The position numbers and the translations under genes were made by a program. Under the pieces are notes generated by a model, which did not search any database, had not been told where the DNA came from, and was given only the letters and a program-made list of their open reading frames with translations. Source: Shewanella japonica (lineage in GTDB: Bacteria > Pseudomonadota > Gammaproteobacteria > Enterobacterales > Shewanellaceae). Taken from it: a stretch of 64,000 nucleotides of DNA. This document shows positions 55,698-64,000 of this stretch, piece after piece (within the stretch, counting starts at the first letter, position 1; every line of letters starts with the position of its first letter). Location: the NCBI RefSeq assembly GCF_002075795.1, contig NZ_CP020472.1, positions 1,223,001 through 1,287,000 on the forward strand. Reading direction: 5' to 3'.

Positions 55698-56657
55698 CTA
55701 TAGTGAGCTGACATCATCCACGAGTTGGTCATTCACAGGGGTAGCAATATGATGATATTTCGCCCGTGACGTGACATAGCCATTAATTTGATGTATTTCA
55801 GTTTGACGTTGGTGCGCAATATCTTGATGCATTGAGGAGTAGTTATTCGCCGTCAGTGCGATAACCTGATAGACGTTTTCAACCATTACTTGTTTGGATA
55901 GCATTACGCCGTCTGCATTAGCCACCATGATACATTCGTCGATAATATTATCTATGCGCGCTTGGTATTGCGGTTTAGCGAGTTGACCGTTACGGCACTG
56001 TTCTATGGCCGTAAGTGGATTAATCGCACAGTTGATGACCAGTTTTTGCCAAAGGGCTAAACGAATGTCCTCGCTGACGTGACAATCAGGTATTGCTTGG
56101 GTTAACAGTGCTAATTGCTTCTCTGTTAATTTTTTGCCTTTAAAATGGCCCAACATTGTCTTACCTGTACCGGTTTGACGCACATGAAGCTTGTTGCATT
56201 TTAATGCCGCTTGCGATGTTGTGCCAAGATAAAGGTTAATGTCGTCTCTTTGATGTTGCGCCAATAAAGTGAGGGTATCTAAATGCGGTCCCATGCCATT
56301 ATGCAACAACAGCAATGTGCATTGCTGCGGCAAGTTATCGATGAGTGGCCTGATGGCATGCGTCACTTGATAAGACTTTACACAAACGATGATTAACGAA
56401 ACTGAGGCAAGTTGAGTGTGAGTTATCGTGTTTACATCGCACATCATCCCTTCAATGATCTGTGTCTCGCTGGTGGCTTCCTTTGAAAAAGGTTCAAATG
56501 TCAGTGCGTGTTCTTTGATTAAATCCCTACCGAGTAATATCGGCTGAGTGAACTCAGATAACTGCTTGTAAACCAACATGCCGATGGCGCCAGCACCAAG
56601 AATGGCAACCGTAGGTTTAGTGGCGGCAACCGTTTTGGTTGTGTGAGGCTGAAGCAT
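55698..56657 (-). CDS. panE: 2-dehydropantoate 2-reductase family protein (PanE/ApbA)
   Basis: 319 residues. The NADP-binding motif VAILGAGAIGMLVYKQL is near the N-terminus and the catalytic-lysine region LWQKLVINCAINPLTAIEQC is present, as is LIIVCVKSYQV and LLLHNGMG. It catalyses NADPH reduction of ketopantoate for coenzyme A synthesis, although paralogues with other substrates exist, so the symbol is probable rather than certain. Confidence 0.85.
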   Translation of the reverse strand: MLQPHTTKTVAATKPTVAILGAGAIGMLVYKQLSEFTQPILLGRDLIKEHALTFEPFSKEATSETQIIEGMMCDVNTITHTQLASVSLIIVCVKSYQVTHAIRPLIDNLPQQCTLLLLHNGMGPHLDTLTLLAQHQRDDINLYLGTTSQAALKCNKLHVRQTGTGKTMLGHFKGKKLTEKQLALLTQAIPDCHVSEDIRLALWQKLVINCAINPLTAIEQCRNGQLAKPQYQARIDNIIDECIMVANADGVMLSKQVMVENVYQVIALTANNYSSMHQDIAHQRQTEIHQINGYVTSRAKYHHIATPVNDQLVDDVSSL

Positions 56658-56671
56658 AATGGGCTCGCTTA

Positions 56672-56995
56672 TTATACTTTTGAAGCACGTTTAGGGAGTA
56701 ATTTAGCCGCTTGGTACTTTCTAAATACAAACAAAAATAGATAGAACAATGCAATCCCCAGTACGTCAGCGACCACATCGGCAACCGAGGCGCTTCGGTA
56801 AGGTATTTGGGATTGGATAACTTCAATTAAAATCGCATAAGCAGTGAGGACAGAGCACATCCAATACCATTTAGGTTTAAACGCAAAGTAGGCGAGAAAC
56901 GCCAACCCTAAAAAGCTGACCGTATGGCCGACTTTATCCATATTTGAGAAGGTAACTGGGTAATTAGGTTTGGAAAAGACTAAGTAACTCACCAC
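56672..56995 (-). CDS. VanZ-like family protein, N-terminal frameshift
   Basis: 107 residues from a GTG at 56995. VanZ-like core: MDKVGHTVSFLGLAFLAYFA, AYAILIEVIQSQIPYRSAS and DVVADVLGIALFYLFLFVF, three membrane helices. The family normally has one more N-terminal helix. In-frame upstream sequence would encode FFTGAFVVAVLVVSYLVF, but its ATG at 57042 (MKLKLF) is in a different frame; the two join if the T7 run at 57023-57029 had eight T's. So the gene is either truncated, frameshifted, or affected by a homopolymer error. Confidence 0.75.
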   Translation of the reverse strand: MVSYLVFSKPNYPVTFSNMDKVGHTVSFLGLAFLAYFAFKPKWYWMCSVLTAYAILIEVIQSQIPYRSASVADVVADVLGIALFYLFLFVFRKYQAAKLLPKRASKV

Positions 56996-57211
56996 AAGTA
57001 CTGCGACTACAAATGCGCCTGTAAAAAAAGTTTTAATTTCATGCTGTGGTTAACTTAGCCTGATGCAATATCGTTTCGATGCAGCAATGATAGAAAATAC
57101 CACGATTAATGTCATTAACTTCCAGATAATTATTGTTTTCTATTTTATGGAGGGTTTGCCCAGTGGCGGAAAATGCTAGAATAGTGGCATCGTAAATAGG
57201 GGAGAATTCCA

Positions 57212-57697
57212 ATGCCATCTATGGATATTGTGTCAGAAGTTGATGAAGTCGAACTACGTAATGCTGTCGAAAACTCACGTCGTGAGCTTGCTGGGCGTTT
57301 TGACTTTCGTGGTAAAGAAGCTGAAATCGAACATAAAGATAATGTGGTTACACTGAAAGCTGAAGATGATTTTCAGTGTCGTCAATTGGTGGATATTTTA
57401 CGTATACAATTAAGTAAACGTAACGTTGAACCATCAGCGATGGAAGTGGATGAAAAGTCAGTTCATAGCGGTAAAACCTTCAGTTTAAAAGTAAAGTTTA
57501 AGCAAGGGATTGATAGTTTAATTGCCAAAAAGTTGGTTAAACAAATCAAAGACAGCAAATTGAAAGTACAATCGGCGATTCAAGGCGACTCTGTTCGTGT
57601 GACGGGTAAAAAGCGTGATGATTTGCAAGCGGTCATGCGCTTAGCAAAAGAGTCCGAACTAGGGCAGCCTTTTCAGTTTAATAATTTTCGTGACTGA
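57212..57697 (+). CDS. yajQ: YajQ family nucleotide-binding protein
   Basis: 161 residues, full length, with GGGGAG before the ATG. The start [20 protein letters not shown] and [20 protein letters not shown] are the family signatures. YajQ proteins bind cyclic di-GMP in Xanthomonas and Pseudomonas and act with transcription regulators; in others the ligand is not settled. A strong terminator follows. Confidence 0.96.
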   Translation: MPSMDIVSEVDEVELRNAVENSRRELAGRFDFRGKEAEIEHKDNVVTLKAEDDFQCRQLVDILRIQLSKRNVEPSAMEVDEKSVHSGKTFSLKVKFKQGIDSLIAKKLVKQIKDSKLKVQSAIQGDSVRVTGKKRDDLQAVMRLAKESELGQPFQFNNFRD

Positions 57698-57730
57698 TTA
57701 GTTTCAATTCGCTTATTTGAATGATGCAAG

Positions 57731-57756
57731 CGCCGTAGCCGTTAAAGGTTACGGCG
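57731..57756 (+). terminator. Terminator of yajQ
   Basis: A 10-bp stem CGCCGTAGCC / GGTTACGGCG (one G-T pair), 6-base loop, followed by six T's. Confidence 0.9.
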
Positions 57757-57870
57757 TTTTTTATTATCTAAATCATTAATCGATAAAATTCATTTTTTAT
57801 TTAAGTTGTGAGCGTTTGTGGTCGCCTTGTTGCTGCACACCTTTCATTAAGACATTTTAAGATTCGCGTT

Positions 57871-58866
57871 ATGAGCACTGCAAAAATGAAATTTGCCATC
57901 GATGATGGTTCTACCAATGTCAAAATCAGCTGGATTGAAAATGACAAAGTACATTGTGTGACTTCTCCTAATTCGTTTAGGAAAGATTGGAAAAGTGCTG
58001 CATTAATCAATGGAAAGAAGATATTTAATTATCAAATAGGTTCGACCAAATACACCTTTGATGCCACATCGGACAGAGCGTTATCAACCACTCATGTGGC
58101 ATATCAGTACGATGATTTAAACCTATTATCAGTGCATCATGCCTTGCTCCAAACGGGGGTATCGCCATGCCCTGTGAGCATTTTGGTCACCTTACCAATT
58201 ACTGAATATTACAATGCGGATGATTGCCAGAAGAATGAAGCCAACATCGCCCGTAAAAAAGAAAACTTATTGCGTGAAATTTCGCTCAATAAAGGTGAGT
58301 TATTCGAGATAGTGGATGTTGAAGTGCTGCCTGAAAGCTTGCCTGCGGTGTTAACAACGTTAGTGGATTCTGGTATCAATGCCTTTACTAAATCGTTAGT
58401 CATTGATGTTGGTGGCACAACATTGGATATGGGCGTGATCGTTGGTGAATTTGATGACGTGTCGAGTGTATACGGCAATGCCACTATCGGCGTGTCTATG
58501 GTGACAGACGCCGCGAGAAAAGCCTTGGCAGCAGCTGATAGTGACGCAAGTTACTTGGTGGCAAATGAGCTAATTAAGCACCGTCATGACCGTGAGTTTG
58601 CTTGTGAAGTTATTAATGATTTAAGCAAAGTTGATTGGGTGCTTGAATGTATTGAGAACAAAATTCAAGAACTCGGTAATGCAATTGCTTATGAAGCCAA
58701 AACCTTTATGCGTAACCCTAACCGCGTTTATCTTGTGGGCGGCGGCGCTATGCTGATTGAAGAAGCTGTGCATGCCGTTTACCCAAGCTTAGGTGAAAAA
58801 ATCGTGTTACTTGAACAGCCTCAAGAAGCCTTATCTCGTGAGATCTGTTGTTATCACGCAGCTTAA
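57871..58866 (+). CDS. parM: ParM/StbA-type actin-like protein
   Basis: 331 residues from the ATG at 57871 (MSTAKMKFAIDDGS); an ATG at 57886 is possible. It aligns along its length with plasmid R1 ParM: FAIDDGSTNVKISWIE (phosphate-1 loop), SPNSFRKDW, VTLPITEYYNADD, SLVIDVGGTTLDMGVIVG (phosphate-2) and VYLVGGGAMLIEEAV (adenosine). R1 ParM forms ATP-dependent filaments that push plasmids apart. Here it is in a core chromosomal context between yajQ and ampG, with no plasmid genes beside it. Confidence 0.9.
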   Translation: MSTAKMKFAIDDGSTNVKISWIENDKVHCVTSPNSFRKDWKSAALINGKKIFNYQIGSTKYTFDATSDRALSTTHVAYQYDDLNLLSVHHALLQTGVSPCPVSILVTLPITEYYNADDCQKNEANIARKKENLLREISLNKGELFEIVDVEVLPESLPAVLTTLVDSGINAFTKSLVIDVGGTTLDMGVIVGEFDDVSSVYGNATIGVSMVTDAARKALAAADSDASYLVANELIKHRHDREFACEVINDLSKVDWVLECIENKIQELGNAIAYEAKTFMRNPNRVYLVGGGAMLIEEAVHAVYPSLGEKIVLLEQPQEALSREICCYHAA

Positions 58867-58878
58867 TAGGTAACTTTT

Positions 58879-59844
58879 ATGCGAATTCAGTGCACGTTTA
58901 ATTTAGCGCCAGAGCTACATAAGCAACATAGCTTTGCTATTGATAATTTAAGAGCTTGGCAAGAAACGGAAAAAAGCCGTGGTGATGATAAAGATATTGC
59001 CCTTCAGCGGCGCAGTCACTTTCATCGAGACATCTACCTCAGCGGCCTTTATTTGCACCAAGTCTCGGCTGATTTACCTAGGCTTATTAGTGAGCAATAT
59101 CATGTGGATAGCGTCAGTGCTGCTCGATTAATGAAGCAAATAAGCTTATTTGATGACACTGAAAGTGATCCAGCAATAGAGCCTAGCCTTGCCACATCGC
59201 ATCAAGGTCTAGAGGAAGCTCAATGGCAACAGTTAGAAGCTATATTGGCAAGTCATCGAGAGGAAGTCTTAAAGCAGCAGGAGGCGAGTGCACAGCAAGA
59301 GCTTCAAGCGCAGCAAAGCTTGTATCAAAGCCATTTTGAAAAAATGCAGCTCAATACAACAGAAGCCGTTGGCGGATTAGAAGCGTCGTTGTGTGGCAAG
59401 CTTACCACTGAACTGCAAGAGACAATTAACAGTGCTGATATTAATCGTGTTGATATTAATTGTGTTGAAATTAGTAGTGCGCTAACGACATTAAGCGAGC
59501 AAGTAGCAACGGTTGAACACAATAACCAAAAAATGCTATCTGTTCTGACACAACAAATTGAATCAATGTCGGCAAGCTTGCCAGATAATGTGCTTTCAGC
59601 TCAAGATAATCTTGTGCCATTCACTGATATTCAAACCTCCATTGAGACTAATCAAAAAGCGATTCAGCAGTCTATTTTGCTATTACAACAACAGTTAACC
59701 AGCCAATTTCAAGTGGTAGCAGATAAGCTTAATCAAGGATTATCGGTCAGTGGATCTCAAATGGGTGCTACAGAGCTGGCCGAGTCTCAGCTAACGTCTC
59801 AATTGGCTCGAGCCAGCAAAGTTAAGTCAAAAGGCTTGTGGTAA
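58879..59844 (+). CDS. ParR-like protein with long coiled-coil extension
   Basis: 321 residues, starting 12 bases after parM with AGGT upstream. Residues 1-90 (IQCTFNLAPELHKQHSFAID, RRSHFHRDIYLSGLYLHQV) have the pattern of plasmid ParR: a short strand, helices and an Arg-rich basic segment, as in ribbon-helix-helix centromere-binding adaptors. Residues about 110-320 are Gln/Glu-rich helix likely to form coiled coil (HREEVLKQQEASAQQELQAQ, NQKAIQQSILLLQQQLTSQ). R1 ParR is about 117 residues and lacks that part. The ParR assignment rests on position and pattern, not a strong match. Confidence 0.65.
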   Translation: MRIQCTFNLAPELHKQHSFAIDNLRAWQETEKSRGDDKDIALQRRSHFHRDIYLSGLYLHQVSADLPRLISEQYHVDSVSAARLMKQISLFDDTESDPAIEPSLATSHQGLEEAQWQQLEAILASHREEVLKQQEASAQQELQAQQSLYQSHFEKMQLNTTEAVGGLEASLCGKLTTELQETINSADINRVDINCVEISSALTTLSEQVATVEHNNQKMLSVLTQQIESMSASLPDNVLSAQDNLVPFTDIQTSIETNQKAIQQSILLLQQQLTSQFQVVADKLNQGLSVSGSQMGATELAESQLTSQLARASKVKSKGLW

Positions 59845-59871
59845 CTGCAGTGCTGTATATGTAATGCGTAC

Positions 59872-59900
59872 AAAAAGCCCAACGTTAAGTTGGGCTTTTT
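59872..59900. terminator. Terminator after the parM operon
   Basis: A 12-bp perfect stem AAAAAGCCCAAC / GTTGGGCTTTTT with a 5-base loop; A and T runs on both sides may also serve the converging ampG gene. Confidence 0.9.
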
Positions 59901-59971
59901 GTTGTGACTAACTGTATTCGATGACGTGTGAATGCTGCTGCGCAGTATACGTGTTAAGTCTGTTAACTCTG

Positions 59972-61426
59972 CTAAGTGAGTTTATTGGCGTCACTGTTTA
60001 CGTCAGCGCTTTTTTCGTTAGCGCTATTTGCATCAGGGTTTGCTGATGTTGTTTGCTTATCAACCTGTTGGCAGGGGGGAGGGTAGCGCTGTAATAAGCT
60101 AATCATCAATAAAACAGGGAAGCCAATTAAACTGGCAGCAATAAAGAAGTTAACGTAGCCAAATGCGTTTACATATACCCCAGAAAACCCTGCAATAAAC
60201 TTAGGGAATAGCAGCATAATTGACGACAGTAATGCATATTGGCTGGCACTGTATCCGCTGCTAGTTAAGCTGGATAGGTAAGCAATAAAGGCGGCAGTTG
60301 CAATCCCTGCACTAAAGTTGTCTACCGAAATGGCAAAGGTTAAAAATGGCACGTTGTAACCAATGTATGCCTGCCAAGCAAACAGTAGGTTGGTGACTGC
60401 AACAAGTAAAGCACCGACAAATAAAATCTTCATCGTGCCATAACGCATAATTAAAATGCCGCCCGCACCAGCACCGAGTAAAGTCATGATTAATCCATAA
60501 ACTTTACTTAAAAACGCAATTTCTTCTTTGCTAAAGCCCATATCGACGTAAAACACATTTGCCATAATTCCCATCACAATATCTGAGATCCGATAACAAG
60601 AAATCAGTAATAAAATCAGGATGGCACTTTTACCGTAGCGTTTGAAAAAGTCGACAAATGGCAACACGCTTGCACTGTATAACCAGGCCATAGCACTTGC
60701 CATTTTAGTCGGGTATTTTTGAGCAAACTTTTGCTTTAATTGGCGTTCGTTCTCATCAGCATCTTTAGTATCAACTTGGGGCTCCTTACAGAATAAGGTG
60801 GTAATGAGCCCCACTGACATGAGCATTGCCATGACAAAGTAAGCGGTTTGCCATGCCTCTAAATTATAGTCAGTGTTACCTGGGTCAACCCAGGCGGCTA
60901 TAGTTAATGCGCCTGCTGTTGCCACTATCATAGCGCCGCGATAACCCACTTGGTACGCAGCAGCTAATGCCGCTTGCATGTCTTGAGGTGCAGATTCTAT
61001 TCGAAAGGCATCAATCACAATATCTTGAGTGGCAGAGGCAAAAGCCAGAATGAGAGCAAAAATGGCTAGCTGTTCTAAATCAACGAGGGGATCGCTTTGC
61101 GCCATACCTAATATCGCAGCTACAAGACCAAGTTGGGCAAAGATCATCCAACCTCGTCGTCGCCCAAATAACCGTGTAAATACCGGCAGTGCCATTCGGT
61201 CAACCAATGGTGACCAAGCCCACTTAAAGGCATAGGTGAGGGCTATCCAGCTAAAATAACCGATAGCCGCACGGTCAACACCGGCTTCTCTAAGCCAAAA
61301 GCTAAGAGTGGAAAACACCAGCATGAGAGGCAAGCCTGCAGAAAACCCAAGCAATAACATTGCAAGGACACGTTTGTGATAATAAACAGATAAGGCTTCA
61401 CGGGTACGAGATAACAGTTCTGACAT
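59972..61426 (-). CDS. ampG: AmpG family muropeptide MFS transporter
   Basis: 484 residues with about 12-14 membrane helices. AmpG imports anhydro-muropeptides for cell-wall recycling. Signature parts: MLLLGFSAGLPLMLVFSTLS, LREAGVDRAAIGYFSWIAL, WSPLVDRM and a mid-protein loop at FVDFFKRYGKSAILILLLIS. yajG and a cyclophilin lie nearby; ampG-yajG adjacency is known in enterics. Confidence 0.93.
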   Translation of the reverse strand: MSELLSRTREALSVYYHKRVLAMLLLGFSAGLPLMLVFSTLSFWLREAGVDRAAIGYFSWIALTYAFKWAWSPLVDRMALPVFTRLFGRRRGWMIFAQLGLVAAILGMAQSDPLVDLEQLAIFALILAFASATQDIVIDAFRIESAPQDMQAALAAAYQVGYRGAMIVATAGALTIAAWVDPGNTDYNLEAWQTAYFVMAMLMSVGLITTLFCKEPQVDTKDADENERQLKQKFAQKYPTKMASAMAWLYSASVLPFVDFFKRYGKSAILILLLISCYRISDIVMGIMANVFYVDMGFSKEEIAFLSKVYGLIMTLLGAGAGGILIMRYGTMKILFVGALLVAVTNLLFAWQAYIGYNVPFLTFAISVDNFSAGIATAAFIAYLSSLTSSGYSASQYALLSSIMLLFPKFIAGFSGVYVNAFGYVNFFIAASLIGFPVLLMISLLQRYPPPCQQVDKQTTSANPDANSANEKSADVNSDANKLT

Positions 61427-61546
61427 TAAGGCAACTGATTGAAGGAGAATGGCTCTAGCTTATGCTGCGCTGCTCATTGGTTCAAGCCATTCTGATTGGA
61501 AATTTAACCTATTATAAAAACAGGGATAACAAAGGGAAACTTTTGG

Positions 61547-61885
61547 TTAATTTGTCGGCCGTAAACCGATACAACCTGATGGCATTGTGCCACCTATATT
61601 AATGTAATCGCAGCAATCATCGACTTGTTGACGTAAGAATTGATTACCTCTAATTACAATCGCGGGCCATTGGTCAAAACAATGGAGAAGATGCCAAAAT
61701 ACTTTTTCTGTGTCGGTAGGAGTTTGGGGTTCGAAAGTCGGGCTATCGGCAATAGATTGCCACTCTTCGAGTACGTCCCACATGTAGAGCTTAATTTCGC
61801 TGTGCTCTAATTGGTTATTTAAAAATGCTTTCCCATAATAGGCAAGCTGCGGCGCCTTTGTTTCTATGAAGTCATTTGGGGTCAT
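61547..61885 (-). CDS. Small protein of unknown function
   Basis: 112 residues from the ATG at 61885, with AAGGA eight bases upstream; the ATG at 61894 immediately follows that AAGG. No signal peptide. Aromatic and charged (LYMWDVLEEWQSIAD, VFWHLLHCFDQWPAIVIRGN) with a Cys pair near the C-terminus (DDCCDYINIGG). Domain not recognised. Confidence 0.72.
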   Translation of the reverse strand: MTPNDFIETKAPQLAYYGKAFLNNQLEHSEIKLYMWDVLEEWQSIADSPTFEPQTPTDTEKVFWHLLHCFDQWPAIVIRGNQFLRQQVDDCCDYINIGGTMPSGCIGLRPTN

Positions 61886-62190
61886 TGATGACATCCTTTT
61901 TTAAATACAATCCATGAACAAAATCTGATAAATGAATACAAGAGTGTGAGCTTGTGTTGTCACACGGAAATCAAAACACGGGAGTAAAACAGTGAATAGG
62001 TTAGGTAAGTATAGTCAGGATTGTTGAATATTTACTCGAATTTACATTGTCATCGAAAATTCAGCGTTTTGTTCTGGAATAATTTGTAAACCAAAGATAA
62101 CAGGCTAAAAAAACTGGAGTAAAATCAATGTTTCACTCCAGCTGTTGTTGAAAAAATGATTTAATAAAAAGTGGTAATTATGGCCCTTTT

Positions 62191-62775
62191 TTATTTTTTC
62201 AGTAGTGTCGCTTTATTCAGTTTGATTTCTTTGATAGGAAAATCAGGCCAGTTCAATTCATCGTTATGGCCAGTCGGCACATAAGACATAGCTTCTAAAA
62301 CTGCCATTCCTTCAATGACTTCGCCAAATACCGCATATCCCCATCGTCGTTTTGAAGGGTTAAGGTTTTTATTGTCACCTACATTAAAGTAAAACTGACG
62401 GGTCGCAGAATGCGGATCATTATCACGAGCCATGGCAATCGTGCCCATACTGTTTGATAACCCGTTTCCTGATTCGTTAAATAGCGGGTCCATAGATTCA
62501 CGTTCTTCAAGCTCAGGGCTCAGACCGCCACCTTGAACAACAAAATCAGCGATAATACGGTGAAAAATCGTATTGTCGTATTCACCTTTAACGACATAAG
62601 TAAGGAAGTTGTCGACAGTTAGCGGGGCACGGGTGCGATCCAATTCAACGACGATTTTACCCATAGTGGTATCAAACTCGACTTGTGGGTAAAGCGTGTT
62701 AGGTTGAATATCAATGGCGGCTTGGCTCACCATGGATGTCAGTAACAAAATGCTGGCAGCAATCCACTTTAGCAT
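62191..62775 (-). CDS. Periplasmic peptidyl-prolyl cis-trans isomerase (cyclophilin)
   Basis: 194 residues with a signal peptide (AASILLLTSMVSQA). Cyclophilin fold: VEFDTTMGKIVVELD, NTIFHRIIADFVVQGGG containing the catalytic FHR, ATRQFYFNVGDN and YAVFGEVIEGMAVLE. The last block differs from cytoplasmic PpiB. It speeds prolyl isomerisation in exported proteins; it resembles PpiA. Confidence 0.93.
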   Translation of the reverse strand: MLKWIAASILLLTSMVSQAAIDIQPNTLYPQVEFDTTMGKIVVELDRTRAPLTVDNFLTYVVKGEYDNTIFHRIIADFVVQGGGLSPELEERESMDPLFNESGNGLSNSMGTIAMARDNDPHSATRQFYFNVGDNKNLNPSKRRWGYAVFGEVIEGMAVLEAMSYVPTGHNDELNWPDFPIKEIKLNKATLLKK

Positions 62776-62801
62776 GAGATCTTCCTTATTCGGGGTGAGT
62801 G

Positions 62802-63368
62802 TTATTGTTGTAAAAACTGATGCAGTTCTGCATCGTTTATGATTTTAGTGGTTAACTCATCAATGAGTTTGTTCATGTCTAATTCAAGAGTGGCAAAGTC
62901 AGGGCTAAATGGGCCTTTTAACATGCCTCTTGCATTGTAAATCTTAGTGAATTCTTGGTTCTCGTTTTTTGCGACAACATTGATAGTTAATGCTGTTTTT
63001 GCTTCAAAACCGAATGTTGACTCTGTGACATCTGTAAGTAGATAGTCTAATTGGAATTGTGCGGTGTGGCTGGCCGCTGGGTCGACTTGATAACCAGCAT
63101 TTCTCATTGCCTTTTTAAATACGTCATCAAGCTGTTGCCTAATAGGTTCACTTGGGCTGACTAATTTTGCAGCTTCGCCTTCTTTGTTAAATCTCGCAAT
63201 AAAGTTAGCTTTCCGAACGTCAATGGTGCTGACTGCAACAGAATCAAAGCGATCAATTTTATACTCTGATACAGGCACATTGGGGTTTAGTGCAATATGA
63301 GTGGGTGTATGACTGGCGCAAGCGGTTAAAAATAGGGCGGAGCAAAGCACTAATGACAATGATTTCAT
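62802..63368 (-). CDS. yajG: YajG family lipoprotein
   Basis: 188 residues with lipobox LFLTAC. The pattern follows E. coli YajG (about 192 residues): HIALNPNVPVSE, FKKAMRNAGYQVDP, VVAKNENQEFTKIYNARGML and a C-terminal IINDAELHQFLQQ. Function unknown; it is usually next to ampG. Likely in the outer membrane. Confidence 0.85.
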   Translation of the reverse strand: MKSLSLVLCSALFLTACASHTPTHIALNPNVPVSEYKIDRFDSVAVSTIDVRKANFIARFNKEGEAAKLVSPSEPIRQQLDDVFKKAMRNAGYQVDPAASHTAQFQLDYLLTDVTESTFGFEAKTALTINVVAKNENQEFTKIYNARGMLKGPFSPDFATLELDMNKLIDELTTKIINDAELHQFLQQ

Positions 63369-63598
63369 AACTAAAAATAATAAAAAATGGTGGGCTCAGA
63401 ATAACAGATTTTAAGCACCAATCCAGCCTAATTAGTGCAGTTAATTAGCGTAACCTGATATCCATATTGAGGATTTGAACAGTAAGAATCTTATTCGCAA
63501 ATTCACGCTATTTGACTTCAACTGTTAATTTGTTCACGTTAGAGTAATTAGTGCGCAAGCGTAATAAACTACATACAGAGATAACACACGGAATAAGT

Positions 63599-64000
63599 AT
63601 GTCAATGAATCACTTACAACTTGCACCTGACAAGCTAATGAATGCTGAAGGACAACCTATATTTGGTCATTTTGATGGTGCGGTATCAGATCTAAGCATT
63701 AAACAGTTTCACTATTTCAATGAAATGGATAAGCCTTGCTCTTGGTGGGCAAAGTACTTTGATTATAAACAGTTTCAATTTATCAATATCACCACGCCTA
63801 GGTATATCATTGGTGTTGCTATAGCTGATATCCGCTATGTTGGTAGTAGTTTTTGTTATTTGTATGATATTGAAAAAAACCGCTTAACTGAAACTCAAGC
63901 CTTAAAACCACTGTCATGGGGAATGTCGGTTTCGCGCTCTCCTTTGCAAGGAAAAGCCCGTATTAAGCACAAACAAGGTCCTATTGTTTTTTCCATCAAA
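63599..64000 (+). CDS. DUF2804 family protein (partial at right edge)
   Basis: The first 134 residues are visible: LAPDKLMNAEGQPIFGHFDG, FHYFNEMDKPCSWWAKYFDY, TPRYIIGVAIADIRYVGSSF. This is the usual N-terminus of DUF2804 proteins, whose function is unknown. GGAATAAGT precedes the ATG; another ATG six bases on is possible. The C-terminus is outside the window. Confidence 0.75.
   Translation, partial: MSMNHLQLAPDKLMNAEGQPIFGHFDGAVSDLSIKQFHYFNEMDKPCSWWAKYFDYKQFQFINITTPRYIIGVAIADIRYVGSSFCYLYDIEKNRLTETQALKPLSWGMSVSRSPLQGKARIKHKQGPIVFSIK

Noticed and set aside
55457..55711. Plus-strand 84-codon frame with AQGCYLK repeats
   Set aside because: It starts inside the antisense PAP2 gene with GTG, has no ribosome site, and its length comes only from the 21-bp repeat unit being a multiple of three.

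Overview
The window is a gammaproteobacterial chromosome segment of about 42% GC by eye, most like Shewanella (Alteromonadales). The support is the set of conserved gene orders it carries: ubiF/miaB-phoH-ybeY-corC, pth-ychF, lolB-ispE-prs divergent from hemA-prfA-prmC-sirB2-sirB1-kdsA, and ampG-yajG. No replication origin, prophage, CRISPR array or rRNA was seen.

Layout. (1) 1-9.8 kb is core: corC (cut by the left edge), ybeY, phoH, miaB, a small secreted repeat protein, ubiF, pth, ychF, a seven-gene tRNA operon (Met-Leu-Gln-Gln-Met-Leu-Gln) with its own promoter and terminator, and a GNAT acetyltransferase. (2) 9.8-23.5 kb (minus strand) is a long run of envelope genes: two outer-membrane beta-barrels, a TlpA-like thioredoxin, a DUF4266 lipoprotein ending in GGGGCGCN, a DUF3570 protein, a small periplasmic protein, three TPR proteins (two very large and one small, all with lipobox-like signals), and then ExbB, ExbD, a second ExbD and an AgmX/PglI-type TonB-like protein. 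It reads as a proton-motive-force-driven trans-envelope machine of unknown function. (3) 23.5-31.9 kb holds a beta-propeller cytochrome lipoprotein (HzsA-like) on the minus strand and, divergently, a cytochrome, a LamG-domain cytochrome lipoprotein and a Tat-exported DUF1501 protein. This resembles planctomycete DUF1501/cytochrome pairs. (4) 31.9-44.8 kb has a dispersed repeat, an orphan membrane protein, apbE, prs-ispE-lolB and the hemA-to-kdsA operon with a DUF819 gene inserted.

(5) 45.4-52.2 kb is an array of integron cassettes without an integrase in view (CALIN-like): seven small orphan genes in the same direction, each followed by an attC site of about 100 bp. An IS1182-like element interrupts the array. 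An IS110-family element sits inside one attC, and an older remnant of a related element sits at exactly the same position in another. The non-coding end of the intact IS110 holds short matches to the attC target and to the element's own terminus, as expected for a bridge RNA programmed against attC. (6) 52.5-64 kb has an EamA transporter, a DUF481 barrel, a PAP2 phosphatase, a 21-bp tandem repeat, a PanE-like reductase, a VanZ-like protein with an N-terminal frameshift at a homopolymer, yajQ, a chromosomal R1-type ParM actin with a ParR-like coiled-coil partner, ampG, a small orphan, a periplasmic cyclophilin, yajG and the start of a DUF2804 gene cut by the right edge.

The most promising unknowns are the ExbBD/AgmX-TPR-DUF3570/DUF4266 machine with its cytochrome/DUF1501 neighbours, the attC-targeting IS110, and the chromosomal ParM with its long ParR-like partner. 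All calls come from reading the sequence; no database search was run.
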